Positions 43,026-51,171 of a stretch of DNA of 64,000 nucleotides are shown here, one piece after another; position 1 is the stretch's first letter; every line of letters starts with the position of its first letter. The notes under the pieces were generated by a model. That model was not told the DNA's origin and did not search any database. It worked only from the letters and a program-made list of their open reading frames with translations. Origin of the DNA: Fluviicola sp. (lineage in GTDB: Bacteria; Bacteroidota; Bacteroidia; Flavobacteriales_D; Crocinitomicaceae); contig NZ_JBCNJT010000003.1 in the NCBI RefSeq assembly GCF_039596395.1, positions 62,001 through 126,000 on the forward strand, written 5' to 3'. The translations under genes were made by a program, and so were the position numbers.

Positions 43026-43438
43026 AAGAACTGATAGCACATAATTTGGACGATGTTCCTTTTGTTGCCAAAGAATTGCTGGAGGCTATCGGGAACAGGA
43101 AGGTTGTAGCTTTTTACGCAGAAATGGGTTCGGGAAAAACGACCCTTATTTCAGCTGTTTTGCGGGCTATGGGAATTGAATCTCCGGAAGGTTCTCCGAC
43201 CTATTCGCTGGTTAACACCTATGATTCTCCCTATTTCGGGGAAGTGATGCACTTTGATGTTTACCGTCTGAACTCGGTGGAAGAAGCCCTGGATGCCGGT
43301 GTGGAAGAAATGCTTTATTCCGATGCGTATTGCTTTGTGGAATGGGCAGAGATTATTGAACCTTTGTTGCCGGAAGATGCGGTGAAAGTTTCCATTACGC
43401 TGAATGCTGCGGGTGAGCGGTTGATTCGGATTGATTAA
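43022..43438 (+). CDS. tsaE: tRNA threonylcarbamoyladenosine biosynthesis ATPase TsaE
   Basis: 138 residues, normal for TsaE. The Walker A motif is GSGKT at 36-40 (FYAEMGSGKTTLISAVL). The family motifs SPTYSLVNTY and MHFDVYRL follow, and near the end VEWAEIIEPLLP. TsaE is the ATPase of the complex that makes the universal t6A37 modification in ANN-decoding tRNAs. It starts at GTG 43022, overlapping the porX stop (GTGA). The coupling implies that it is made with PorX although the two have no known common function. Confidence 0.94.
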   Translation: MKELIAHNLDDVPFVAKELLEAIGNRKVVAFYAEMGSGKTTLISAVLRAMGIESPEGSPTYSLVNTYDSPYFGEVMHFDVYRLNSVEEALDAGVEEMLYSDAYCFVEWAEIIEPLLPEDAVKVSITLNAAGERLIRID

Positions 43439-43759
43439 AACTCATTTTGATCGGATAGCTGTAAGGTCAAAAAATCGAAATTTTCTGCTTTGAAAATTTT
43501 AGAATTTACAAATTCTCTTCTTCACAAAGATATGAACAGATTTTTAATTAAGTATCTGTTTTAAAGCGATTTAAGCCCCGTGTGTCTTGTTGATTTTAAG
43601 AACGGTTTCAATATTGGTTTTTAGGAATTCAGAAATTTTGAAACCTGTTTTTCGCCTTTTTCAGACCCTGGAGAATTTCTCTAATTACATCCTGATTCAG
43701 GAACTTTCATATTCCTTTTTTTCGTATCTTCGTTTGGCTAAAATTGGAGACGCAGACTT
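43439..43759. other. Non-coding, AT-rich stretch between tsaE and ald
   Basis: No gene seen. Weak hairpins: AAATTTTC/GAAAATTT near 43478-43500, followed by AGAATT/AATTCT. A variant promoter box TATCTTCG lies at 43725-43732, 27 nt before the ald ATG. Nothing else recognisable. Confidence 0.5.
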
Positions 43760-44986
43760 ATGGTAAAGGACCCGGAATTACTCAAGCAACTTTTGAAAGA
43801 GGGCAATATTCTTCCAATGGAAGAAATGCTGGAAATTGCTAAGAAAAAAGGAAGATTGGTAATAGGCATCCCGAAAGAGCTGAGTTTCCAGGAACGGCGT
43901 GTTGCACTGGTTCCGGAAGCCGTTTCATTGTTAGTAGCAAACGGACACGATGTCCGGGTAGAAAGAGGAGCAGGAGAGTCCAGCAAATTCAGTGACCGCG
44001 AATATTCCGAAGCAGGGGCGGAGCTTTGTCCTTCCAATAAGGAGATTTTTGAATGCGACATTATTTTGAAAGTCACACCGGCCTCCGAAGAGGAAGTAGA
44101 CCTGATGAAAGGGAACCAAACCCTTATTTCCGCTTTACAATTGAGCATTCAGCCGAAAAGCATTCTGCAGAAATTAATCGAAAAGAAAATAACGGCCATT
44201 GCCTGGGATTATATCCGTGATGAGCAGGGAGTGTTTCCTGTAGTACGTACAATGGGAGAAATTGCCGGAACAACATCCATTTTGATCGCAGGAGAATTGC
44301 TTTCTTCTTTCAACGAAGGAAAAGGAATCATGTTGGGCGGAATTGCCGGTGTGCAGCCAACCGAAGTCGTTGTTTTGGGAGCAGGTACCGTTGGGGAATT
44401 TGCAACCCGTGCAGCTCTCGGATTAGGAGCTTCCGTGAAAGTATTTGATAACAGTTTGTCGCGTTTGCGCCGTTTGCAGAACGATTTGGGCTCACGCGTT
44501 TATACATCCGTTTTGCAGCCGAAAGTTCTTGCAAAATCCATCATGCGTGCCGATGTGGTAATCGGGGCAATCCGATCTCCTTTGGGAAGAACTCCATGTG
44601 TGGTTTCCGAAGAAATGGTAGAGAACATGAAAGAAGGTTCTGTAATCGTAGATATCAGTATTGACCAGGGAGGATGTTTTGAAACTTCCCGCGTGACGAA
44701 TCATATCAATCCTACCTTTGTGAAACACGGAGTAGTGCATTACTGCGTTCCGAATATTGCTTCGCGCGTACCGAGGACAGCTTCTTTTGCCCTGTCCAAT
44801 ATCTTTTCTCCGATCCTGATGGATATGGGAGAATCCGGAGGATGCCTGGACCTGATCCGAAATGATCACGGATTCCGTTCCGGAGTGTATATCTACAAAG
44901 GAATTTTGGTCAGCGAAGTACTGGGCCGCGTTTTCGACCTGAAATACAAAGATATCGATCTGTTGATGATGGGACTGAAAGGTTAA
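43760..44986 (+). CDS. ald: Alanine dehydrogenase
   Basis: 408 residues. It catalyses reversible NAD-dependent deamination of L-alanine to pyruvate. Visible are the catalytic GIPKELSFQERRVALVPEAV (substrate-binding Lys/Arg region), the Rossmann loop VLGAGTVGEFATRAALGLGA near residue 205, and VIVDISIDQGGCFE, typical of Ald/PntA-like enzymes. It has an N-terminal extension of about 33 residues before this core, as usual in Bacteroidota homologues. Preceded by a TAnnTTCG box. It ends in a hairpin between convergent genes. Confidence 0.93.
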   Translation: MVKDPELLKQLLKEGNILPMEEMLEIAKKKGRLVIGIPKELSFQERRVALVPEAVSLLVANGHDVRVERGAGESSKFSDREYSEAGAELCPSNKEIFECDIILKVTPASEEEVDLMKGNQTLISALQLSIQPKSILQKLIEKKITAIAWDYIRDEQGVFPVVRTMGEIAGTTSILIAGELLSSFNEGKGIMLGGIAGVQPTEVVVLGAGTVGEFATRAALGLGASVKVFDNSLSRLRRLQNDLGSRVYTSVLQPKVLAKSIMRADVVIGAIRSPLGRTPCVVSEEMVENMKEGSVIVDISIDQGGCFETSRVTNHINPTFVKHGVVHYCVPNIASRVPRTASFALSNIFSPILMDMGESGGCLDLIRNDHGFRSGVYIYKGILVSEVLGRVFDLKYKDIDLLMMGLKG

Positions 44987-45005
44987 TTATCAATTATGAA
45001 TGAAA

Positions 45006-45039
45006 GAATTATCAAGATTGGAAATCCGCTTGATAATTC
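45006..45039. terminator. Hairpin between convergent ald and the barrel-protein gene
   Basis: GAATTATCAAG (45006-45016) pairs perfectly with CTTGATAATTC (45029-45039), loop of 12 nt. AT-rich and without a strong T-run, so it is a weak terminator by usual rules. Confidence 0.5.
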
Positions 45040-45063
45040 ATAATTCAACCATTGATCATTAAA

Positions 45064-45762
45064 TTATCCTCCGCGCTTATTGCCTTTATATTTCTGCTTC
45101 TTATTCGTCCACTTGTAACGCTTCTTGTTGAAGTTTTCTCTTCCGCGTGCACCGGAATTGAACTTGTAGACGAATCCGACATTGTGCTGCAAATAATTTC
45201 CTCCTGCCAAAGCTCCACCGGTGAAAGCAAATTTACCCGAAGACTGAAGCTGGAAACCCAAACCACGGTAGAAGAATAAATTGACTCCAACACCCACATT
45301 TCCTGTCAGGGCAGTAACTCCCGGCATTGAAGTGCGCTGGGTCATCCCGATTCCCAAAGAAACATACGGATCCAGCCAACGTGGAGTAATTAAAGGATAA
45401 AAGCTGTATTTACAATTCAGGTCCAGTGCCAGAAATACTCCCGAGCGGCCAATGGTGTCGTTGATTAATTTTGCAGGTTTATAAGTCACATAAGCTCCGG
45501 AAAATTCTGCGCTTAATCCGTACTTAAAGTACTTGTCGACCATGATGCGCGTTGGAAAGTATTCGTAATTCCAGGACTGAGCCACGTCAAAAGGCTGACA
45601 CAAACCACGGCCGTCATCTTCCACTGCTGTCCAGCTGATACCGATCATCCAGGAGTAAGGTTTGCGGTTTCCTAATACGTAAGGTTGGGCATCAGCACAG
45701 TTGGTGACAAACAAAAAAGTGAAAAGCAAGACTGCATGTAGGAAAGTCTTCTGCATAGGCAT
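45064..45762 (-). CDS. Small outer-membrane beta-barrel protein with Lys/Arg-rich C-terminal tail
   Basis: 232 residues with a signal peptide (LFTFLFVTNCADAQ). The middle part is a beta barrel of 8 or so strands (LPNRKPYSWMIGISW is its beginning, in part KPYSWMIGISW; later DPYVSLGIGMTQR and NVGVGVNLFFYRGLGFQ). The last 25 residues are very basic (GRENFNKKRYKW ... KGNKRGG). The tail would face the periplasm. Role unknown. Promoter at 45786-45793. Confidence 0.72.
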   Translation of the reverse strand: MPMQKTFLHAVLLFTFLFVTNCADAQPYVLGNRKPYSWMIGISWTAVEDDGRGLCQPFDVAQSWNYEYFPTRIMVDKYFKYGLSAEFSGAYVTYKPAKLINDTIGRSGVFLALDLNCKYSFYPLITPRWLDPYVSLGIGMTQRTSMPGVTALTGNVGVGVNLFFYRGLGFQLQSSGKFAFTGGALAGGNYLQHNVGFVYKFNSGARGRENFNKKRYKWTNKKQKYKGNKRGG

Positions 45763-45785
45763 GGATCGAGTCTATTAATTTGCCC

Positions 45786-45793
45786 CAAATGTA
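45786..45793 (-). promoter_or_regulatory. Putative -7 promoter element of the 45064-45762 gene
   Basis: Read on the minus strand this is TACATTTG, a match to TAnnTTTG, 23 nt before the ATG at 45762. Confidence 0.5.
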
Positions 45794-45861
45794 TACAGCA
45801 TATCTGACATATCCCGCATTTTTTTTCAAAAATGTTGGTATATTAGCCAAAACTGAAACGC

Positions 45862-47076
45862 GTGAGAAGCAACAAATTAGGACTAAATTGGCCTGAAACA
45901 ACACCTGAATGGAAGAAAAATTTAGTTCGTAAGGTCAATTTCCTAAGCTTGATTGGTACCTTTAATGTGATTGCTTCGTTTATTATTTTTCAATTCATCG
46001 GATTTCAATTCCTAAACCTGCATCTTTTGGTGGTTTTAGGTTTGGCGGCAACGATCTTTTTGCTGAATTACCGGGGCATGTTCATCCTCGCGTCCTACCT
46101 CTTTTTTGCCATCGGAGTTTATTTGCTGGGTGTTGCAACCGTTTATATGCAGCTGGAAAGCAATGTGCTCATGTATTTTTTTCCATTGACGCTTTCTATC
46201 GTACAGATTTACGGACGAAAAGAAACCTTTGGGCATTTGATCGTCTGGTGCATTATTTATTTCCTGACCATCAGTTTTTTGGTGATTTTCGGCCCGAAAT
46301 ATTACCCGGTTACGATCTATAGCTCGACGATGGAAACTTTGAAGGTTTTCAACGGACTCTTTGCATTCTTTTGCGGATTAATGCAGATCACGGTCATTAC
46401 CTGGCTGAATATTCGTCAGGAAGAGCAAATACGGAATGTGATTGAAGAGAAACGACTCCTTTTGGCCGAGTTGTACCACCGGGTGAAAAACAACCTGAAC
46501 ATTGTCACCAGCCTGATCAATATTAAAAAGAACAATTCGAATTCCCAGGAAGTGATAGATGCTCTGGAAGATTGCAGAGGGCGTGTGTATTCAATGGCGT
46601 TGGTACATCAGCAAATGTATTCCGGGTCGAAAGTCGGGAATTTGAACATGATGAGTTACCTGGTCGAATTGATACGAAACGTGGAGCATGCTTTCGGCGG
46701 TGATGCAGACGTCATACTGGAAGTCGATTCCGACGAATTGATCGTACCCATTTCCAAAGCAGTGCCCATAGGTTTGATCATGAATGAGTTGATTACCAAT
46801 TCGTACAAACATGCCATGGTACCTGAAAGGAAATTAATCGTTAAGATCCATGTGACCCAAATCGGTCATTCATTGCAGGTCGAAGTGACGGATAACGGAC
46901 CGGGAATTAAATCGGGGAAAGAACTCAATCAATCACTCGGTTTTGAATTGATCCGCTCGTTGTGTGAACAGATTGATGCCAGCATTATCGTGGGTAAGAA
47001 CGGGGGAGAAGATTCCGGCACAAACATCCGGATTAAGGTCATTGATTATTCGGAGAAGACGCAGCTTTTTGTGTAA
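45862..47076 (+). CDS. Membrane-bound sensor histidine kinase, HisKA_2 (HWE/citrate-type lineage) class
   Basis: 404 residues. Five to six membrane segments occupy residues 28-182 (for example LNLHLLVVLGLAATIFLL). The dimerisation domain is of the HisKA_2 type: LLAELYHRVKNNLNIVTSLI, phospho-acceptor His206. The HATPase domain follows, with N-box MNELITNSYKHA and G-box DNGPGIKSG. No extracellular sensing loop of size, so it may sense within the membrane. The start is GTG 45862. No response regulator is beside it. PorX is about 3 kb away, but this kinase does not look like PorY, so pairing cannot be claimed. Confidence 0.88.
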   Translation: MRSNKLGLNWPETTPEWKKNLVRKVNFLSLIGTFNVIASFIIFQFIGFQFLNLHLLVVLGLAATIFLLNYRGMFILASYLFFAIGVYLLGVATVYMQLESNVLMYFFPLTLSIVQIYGRKETFGHLIVWCIIYFLTISFLVIFGPKYYPVTIYSSTMETLKVFNGLFAFFCGLMQITVITWLNIRQEEQIRNVIEEKRLLLAELYHRVKNNLNIVTSLINIKKNNSNSQEVIDALEDCRGRVYSMALVHQQMYSGSKVGNLNMMSYLVELIRNVEHAFGGDADVILEVDSDELIVPISKAVPIGLIMNELITNSYKHAMVPERKLIVKIHVTQIGHSLQVEVTDNGPGIKSGKELNQSLGFELIRSLCEQIDASIIVGKNGGEDSGTNIRIKVIDYSEKTQLFV

Positions 47077-47124
47077 TTCAAAATTCAAAATGTAAAATGT
47101 AAAATGTAAAATGTAAAATGTAAA
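47076..47124. repeat. Tandem heptamer repeat (7 units)
   Basis: Two ATTCAAA units then five ATGTAAA units, starting on the last base of the histidine-kinase stop codon. It sits between the convergent kinase and helicase genes. Confidence 0.9.
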
Positions 47125-47153
47125 ATGGAGAAGAGTCCATTACAATTTTTCAA

Positions 47154-48932
47154 TTAGTTGTCGAATTCCCAGGCACTTCTGTAAATCCCATGTTGCTCCA
47201 GTTCTTTCAGTAATTCCGAGTAGAAAGGATCACTTCCCAGTGTGGCGCTGTCGCCAATTAAATAGCACGCTCTTTTGGCACGGGAAATTGCCACGTTCGT
47301 TCTGCGGTAATCACTTAGGAAACCAATCGTACCATCCGGATTGGAGCGTGTGAAACTCACCACGATATTTTCTTCTTCCTGTCCCTGGATGGCATCAATG
47401 GTGGATACTTTCCATTCACTCCCCAGTTCTTTCTGCAAACGTGCAATCTGTGCGGAATAGGGAGCAAGAATAACTGTTCGCTTTGAGTCAAGACCCTCAG
47501 ATGTGATGAGTTTTTGAAGGATTGCGATCTCATCGCCGTTCTCAAAACTTCCCGTAGTTTCATGTTGTGTTTCACCGTTCCCGAATCCTGCCATATCGAT
47601 AAACTGGATCTGCCCAGCCGGAATTCCTGCCGCAGTTTGAAGGAGTCCCCGGTAGAAGTAAGGATTAATGACGGAAACAATTTCAGGTGACATGCGGTAT
47701 TGTTCGTTCAGTAATATCGGTGGCTGAACTTCACTGACTGTTTCCAATAAACTTTTATTCAACCCCAATTGGACTGCTTTTGCACTTAAAACAACCGGTG
47801 GTAATTGCTGCGGATCCCCGCAAAGAACCAATTTCTTCCCAAAACTTGCTACCAGCCAGGTCAGAGGTGCCAAAGCCTGTCCGGCTTCATCCATTATCAC
47901 CACATCAAACGAATGGTTTTTGGAAAGCTCGTTGAACAATCCGACTGGTGTTCCGGCAATCACCGAACTGGAGTCGATCAGCTGTGCTTCGGAGTCGTGA
48001 GCCAGCTTTCGCAGTTCTTTTTGCAATTCGCGCAATTCTTTCCGGGCTGCGCGTCTTTCGTCTGCCGCTTCTTTGGTGTAATTCCGGATGTGCCTGTTGG
48101 CGATTTGTTCGGCCTTCTGAATTTGTTTTTTCAAACTCTGGGCATATTGTGCCCCTCTTCCCGAATCCAGGTAAGCATCCATGGTATAAGGCATGATCTC
48201 GGCTGCTACTTTTTCTTCGTTTCCTACGCGCAGCAAGGAAATCTTAGCAGCAGCAATCTTCTTACAGAGATTATCAACGGCTGTATTGCTAGGTGCAGTG
48301 ACCAACACTTTCTTTCCGCGTTTTACCAATTCTTCAATGGCAATGGAAAGTGTATGCGTTTTTCCTGTTCCCGGAGGACCTTGAATCACCGTCGTCAGTT
48401 CGGGACTTAAAATTGCCCCGACTGCTTTTTGCTGGGATTCGTTGAGTGTAGGATAGGAGAAAACAGCGGTTTCATGCACTGTTTGAAAACTGCTTTCAAA
48501 TTCCTGCAGGTGTTTCTGTTCTTTCAGGAAGCGCAGGCCTAAATGCATGCATTCCAAGGTGCGGTCGTCAGGCGTGAAATCTACCCGGATAGCATCTTCA
48601 CGCAGGTTTCCTTCAATTTCTTCCTTGCAGAAAAGGAGCAGGGAATAAGCATTCAACTCAGCTATACGAGCTTTGTAAGATTTATCCGCTACGTACAATA
48701 AAACCGTTGCTCCCCGCTTGAAAAAGGTATTGTTGATCACGAAGGAAGTTTCCAACTGGTAAAAATCACCGTCTATGCCACTGCGAATGTCTGCAATTTC
48801 ACAAGGGAATAAACTCAATCCCTGTTTGCGCAACTCATTGGGGGAAGCCTTTAAATGTTCGGCTGCCAATGCCTGAGAGTAGGAAATTTCTTCCTTTACG
48901 GCCTGTTCCAAATGAGGGTGTAACGCTTGCAT
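47154..48932 (-). CDS. Superfamily 1 helicase (Upf1/IGHMBP2-like AAA domain protein)
   Basis: 592 residues from ATG 48932. Helicase motifs: I (GPPGTGKTHTLS, 185-196), II (VIMDEAGQALAP), III (LCGDPQQLPPVV), IV/V (VSTIDAIQGQEEENIVVSF) and VI (RRTNVAISRAKRACYLIGD). The N-terminal region has a beta-barrel stalk domain. Such enzymes unwind nucleic acids 5' to 3'; in Bacteroidota it is usually annotated as an AAA domain protein of unknown target. The frame extends upstream to 49013 by 27 residues, but this region includes an inverted repeat arm (48961), so ATG 48932 is the likely start. Confidence 0.88.
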   Translation of the reverse strand: MQALHPHLEQAVKEEISYSQALAAEHLKASPNELRKQGLSLFPCEIADIRSGIDGDFYQLETSFVINNTFFKRGATVLLYVADKSYKARIAELNAYSLLLFCKEEIEGNLREDAIRVDFTPDDRTLECMHLGLRFLKEQKHLQEFESSFQTVHETAVFSYPTLNESQQKAVGAILSPELTTVIQGPPGTGKTHTLSIAIEELVKRGKKVLVTAPSNTAVDNLCKKIAAAKISLLRVGNEEKVAAEIMPYTMDAYLDSGRGAQYAQSLKKQIQKAEQIANRHIRNYTKEAADERRAARKELRELQKELRKLAHDSEAQLIDSSSVIAGTPVGLFNELSKNHSFDVVIMDEAGQALAPLTWLVASFGKKLVLCGDPQQLPPVVLSAKAVQLGLNKSLLETVSEVQPPILLNEQYRMSPEIVSVINPYFYRGLLQTAAGIPAGQIQFIDMAGFGNGETQHETTGSFENGDEIAILQKLITSEGLDSKRTVILAPYSAQIARLQKELGSEWKVSTIDAIQGQEEENIVVSFTRSNPDGTIGFLSDYRRTNVAISRAKRACYLIGDSATLGSDPFYSELLKELEQHGIYRSAWEFDN

Positions 48933-48960
48933 GGTTTGTTTTGATCCACGAAGATAAAGT

Positions 48961-49060
48961 TTCCCACAGACGTGCACAGATGAACGCGGGTGAAAAACTT
49001 CATTTAATTTCAAATAATAGAGTAATCAAACTTCTGTTCTTCCGTGTTCCTCTGTGGGAG
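48961..49060. repeat. Inverted repeat with CCCACAG-type arms
   Basis: TTCCCACAGACGTGCACAG (48961 on) is partly complementary to CCGTGTTCCTCTGTGGGAG (49042-49060). The arms have the same 9-bp style as the other families. The element lies between the ABC permease stop and the helicase start. Confidence 0.65.
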
Positions 49061-49067
49061 ATTTTTG

Positions 49068-50258
49068 TTATGAAATCACGTTATTTTCGTTCTCGAATTT
49101 GCGGTAAGAAAGCATAATTGCAATTACGGCCAGTACCACCATCACCCCGAAAGCGATAGCTACCAAATGCCATTCCAGCGTTCCGGCGATCAATTCTTTC
49201 GTTGCCAAAACAATATTCACTACCGGGATCAAAGCCGTTACTTCATTCAATTCCACGCCCGGGAAAAATCCTACCATGGCCGGTAAAATGATCAACAGGT
49301 TGAGCGGGGAAATGATACTTTGTGCTTCCTTGAAGCTCTTGGCACGAACCGATATCGGGATCATAATTCCTGCAAAGAAGATGATCAGCGGGCAAAGCAA
49401 GGCGTAAAGCATGACGATGAATGTGGGTGATAGAATGTCTTTAATAGCCTGAAGAACAACCGGGTCTTTTACCAGGTTCAGGACTTCGATCGATAAATAA
49501 ATTCCCAGTAAGTTAAAGGTCGCAGCCAGTAGACCGGAAAGCACCACCACTCCCATTTTCCCGAAAAGGATTTTCCAGCGCGGAACAGGAGTAGTCAGTA
49601 AAGTTTCGATCGTGGCACGTTCTTTTTCTCCTGTGAACAAATCAATTGCGGGGAACATACAGCCCATAAATCCGAAAGCAATAAACAGGTACGGGAGGAA
49701 TCCGCCTGCCAGTTTCCCGATCATTTCCTTGCTGGATGCCACATTGGAATAAGCCATCACGAAAGGTGTAATTTTAGCTTCGTCGATTTTCAATTCGGCA
49801 TAACGCTGTTTTTTCCAGTTTTCCTGCACGAAAGTCAAATAAGCATCTGCACGTTCTTTCATTCCCAGATCCGTTCCGTCATGGAAAACAGTTACCGAAA
49901 TAGGTTTCATGGCACTTTTCAGTTGTTCGGCATTATTAGGCACATAAATCCCCACCTGGATCGAATCTTCACGGATTGCCTGAATTAACGAAAGAGTATC
50001 TGTAAACGGAATAAACTCCTTCTTTCCGAGCACTTCCGGAACTTTCAGTAAATCGGCTTCCAAACTTCCCACCTGGTTGCTTACTAACCCGATTTTCACT
50101 TTTTTCTCAGCGGCTTTTTTCTGGAAACTTTCGGATACAGACATGAAGATGCTCATGATCATCGGGAAAACCAATGTGGGGATGACGATCATCATCATAA
50201 CTGTTCTGCGGTCGCGCAGGGTATCGCGTAATTCCTTTTTAAATACGGTAAAGATCAT
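49068..50258 (-). CDS. ABC-2 type exporter permease (NatB-like)
   Basis: 396 residues. One N-terminal membrane helix (VMMMIVIPTLVFPMIMSIFM) is followed by a 130-residue extracytoplasmic domain and five to six helices (LPYLFIAFGFMGCMFPAIDLF with the TGEKERATIETLLTTPVPR linker, VVVLSGLLAATFNLLGIYLS, and others). This is the NatB/ABC-2 pattern of Na+-extrusion-like or lipid/peptide exporters. The start ATG overlaps the ATPase stop by 4 bases. Confidence 0.9.
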   Translation of the reverse strand: MIFTVFKKELRDTLRDRRTVMMMIVIPTLVFPMIMSIFMSVSESFQKKAAEKKVKIGLVSNQVGSLEADLLKVPEVLGKKEFIPFTDTLSLIQAIREDSIQVGIYVPNNAEQLKSAMKPISVTVFHDGTDLGMKERADAYLTFVQENWKKQRYAELKIDEAKITPFVMAYSNVASSKEMIGKLAGGFLPYLFIAFGFMGCMFPAIDLFTGEKERATIETLLTTPVPRWKILFGKMGVVVLSGLLAATFNLLGIYLSIEVLNLVKDPVVLQAIKDILSPTFIVMLYALLCPLIIFFAGIMIPISVRAKSFKEAQSIISPLNLLIILPAMVGFFPGVELNEVTALIPVVNIVLATKELIAGTLEWHLVAIAFGVMVVLAVIAIMLSYRKFENENNVIS

Positions 50259-51031
50259 AGTGCTTCGGATTTTTTATCGTTAACAATTCGGATAAACTCT
50301 GCAGTGAGGTTTGGCGCCTGCTGTTGTGCACGGAATGCTTCCATGGTGTCGTTAAACAGGACTTTTCCTTTGTGAATGATGGTAATGTCATCACACAACA
50401 AGTCTACTTCTCCCATGATGTGACTGGAAAAGATGACGGTTTTTCCCTGGTTTTTGCAATCGCGGATAAGCTGGATGATGTTTTCAGCTGTAATCACGTC
50501 CAGGCCGCTTGTAGGTTCGTCGAAAATAACGACTTGCGGATCGTGGATCATGGTCCGGCAAATCGAAACTTTTTGTTTCATCCCGGTGCTCAGTTTCCCA
50601 ATGCGTTTGTTCTGGAAATCATGCATGTCGAGCAGGTCGTACAACTTTTTCTTACGCATGTCGATGTCGTTCTTTGAAACACCGTATAGCTCGCCGAAAT
50701 AAGCAATGAGTTCGTTGGGAGTGAGCCGGGCATAAAGTCCTGCAGAGCCGGTTAAAAAACCGATGTGTTTGCGTGCTTCCTGCGGATTTTTCACTGCGTC
50801 GATATTATCTATGACAATCGTTCCTTTGGTAGGCTTGAAAATCGTAGATAACATCCGGAGTGTAGTAGTTTTTCCGGCACCGTTCGGACCAAGAAGCGCA
50901 TGGACACGTCCGGGAAGACACTCGAAGCTGATATCGTCGACTGCCAGTACCGAATCCTGCGTGGTTCCCAATTCTTTCTTCTGCTGTCTGTTTAAAGTAA
51001 AAGATTTACTGAGATGAGAGATTTGAATCAT
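50255..51031 (-). CDS. ABC transporter ATP-binding protein (NatA-like)
   Basis: 258 residues with a full nucleotide-binding domain: Walker A GPNGAGKTT, Q-loop FLTGSAGLYARLTPNE (with an unusual residue in place of Gln), signature LSTGMKQKV, Walker B VVIFDEPTSGLD, and the H-loop SSHIMGEV. Paired with the NatB-like permease by a 4-bp overlap. The two form one transporter that probably exports a small compound or sodium; the substrate is unknown. Confidence 0.92.
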   Translation of the reverse strand: MIQISHLSKSFTLNRQQKKELGTTQDSVLAVDDISFECLPGRVHALLGPNGAGKTTTLRMLSTIFKPTKGTIVIDNIDAVKNPQEARKHIGFLTGSAGLYARLTPNELIAYFGELYGVSKNDIDMRKKKLYDLLDMHDFQNKRIGKLSTGMKQKVSICRTMIHDPQVVIFDEPTSGLDVITAENIIQLIRDCKNQGKTVIFSSHIMGEVDLLCDDITIIHKGKVLFNDTMEAFRAQQQAPNLTAEFIRIVNDKKSEAL

Positions 51032-51125
51032 AGATGTGAGATTATCCCACTAAAGTAATAAGATGTTTCCAGGAATTCCAGTAAATACAGGATGAAAGTG
51101 ATTTTTGAGGATGAGTGGTTTTATA

Positions 51126-51171
51126 GAATTACGAATTACGAATTACGAATGCCGAATGCCGAATTGCGAAT
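51126..51171. repeat. Tandem heptamer repeat reaching into the hydrolase 3' end
   Basis: Three GAATTAC units, two GAATGCC, one GAATTGC and a partial GAAT. It overlaps the last codons and the stop (51136-51138) of the alpha/beta hydrolase gene. The same heptamers occur at 30056-30101. Confidence 0.9.

Noticed and set aside
45862-47076. Histidine kinase as PorY, the partner of PorX
   Set aside because: It is a HisKA_2 kinase with several membrane helices and an intramembrane sensor; PorY is of another class. Proximity to porX is not evidence enough.
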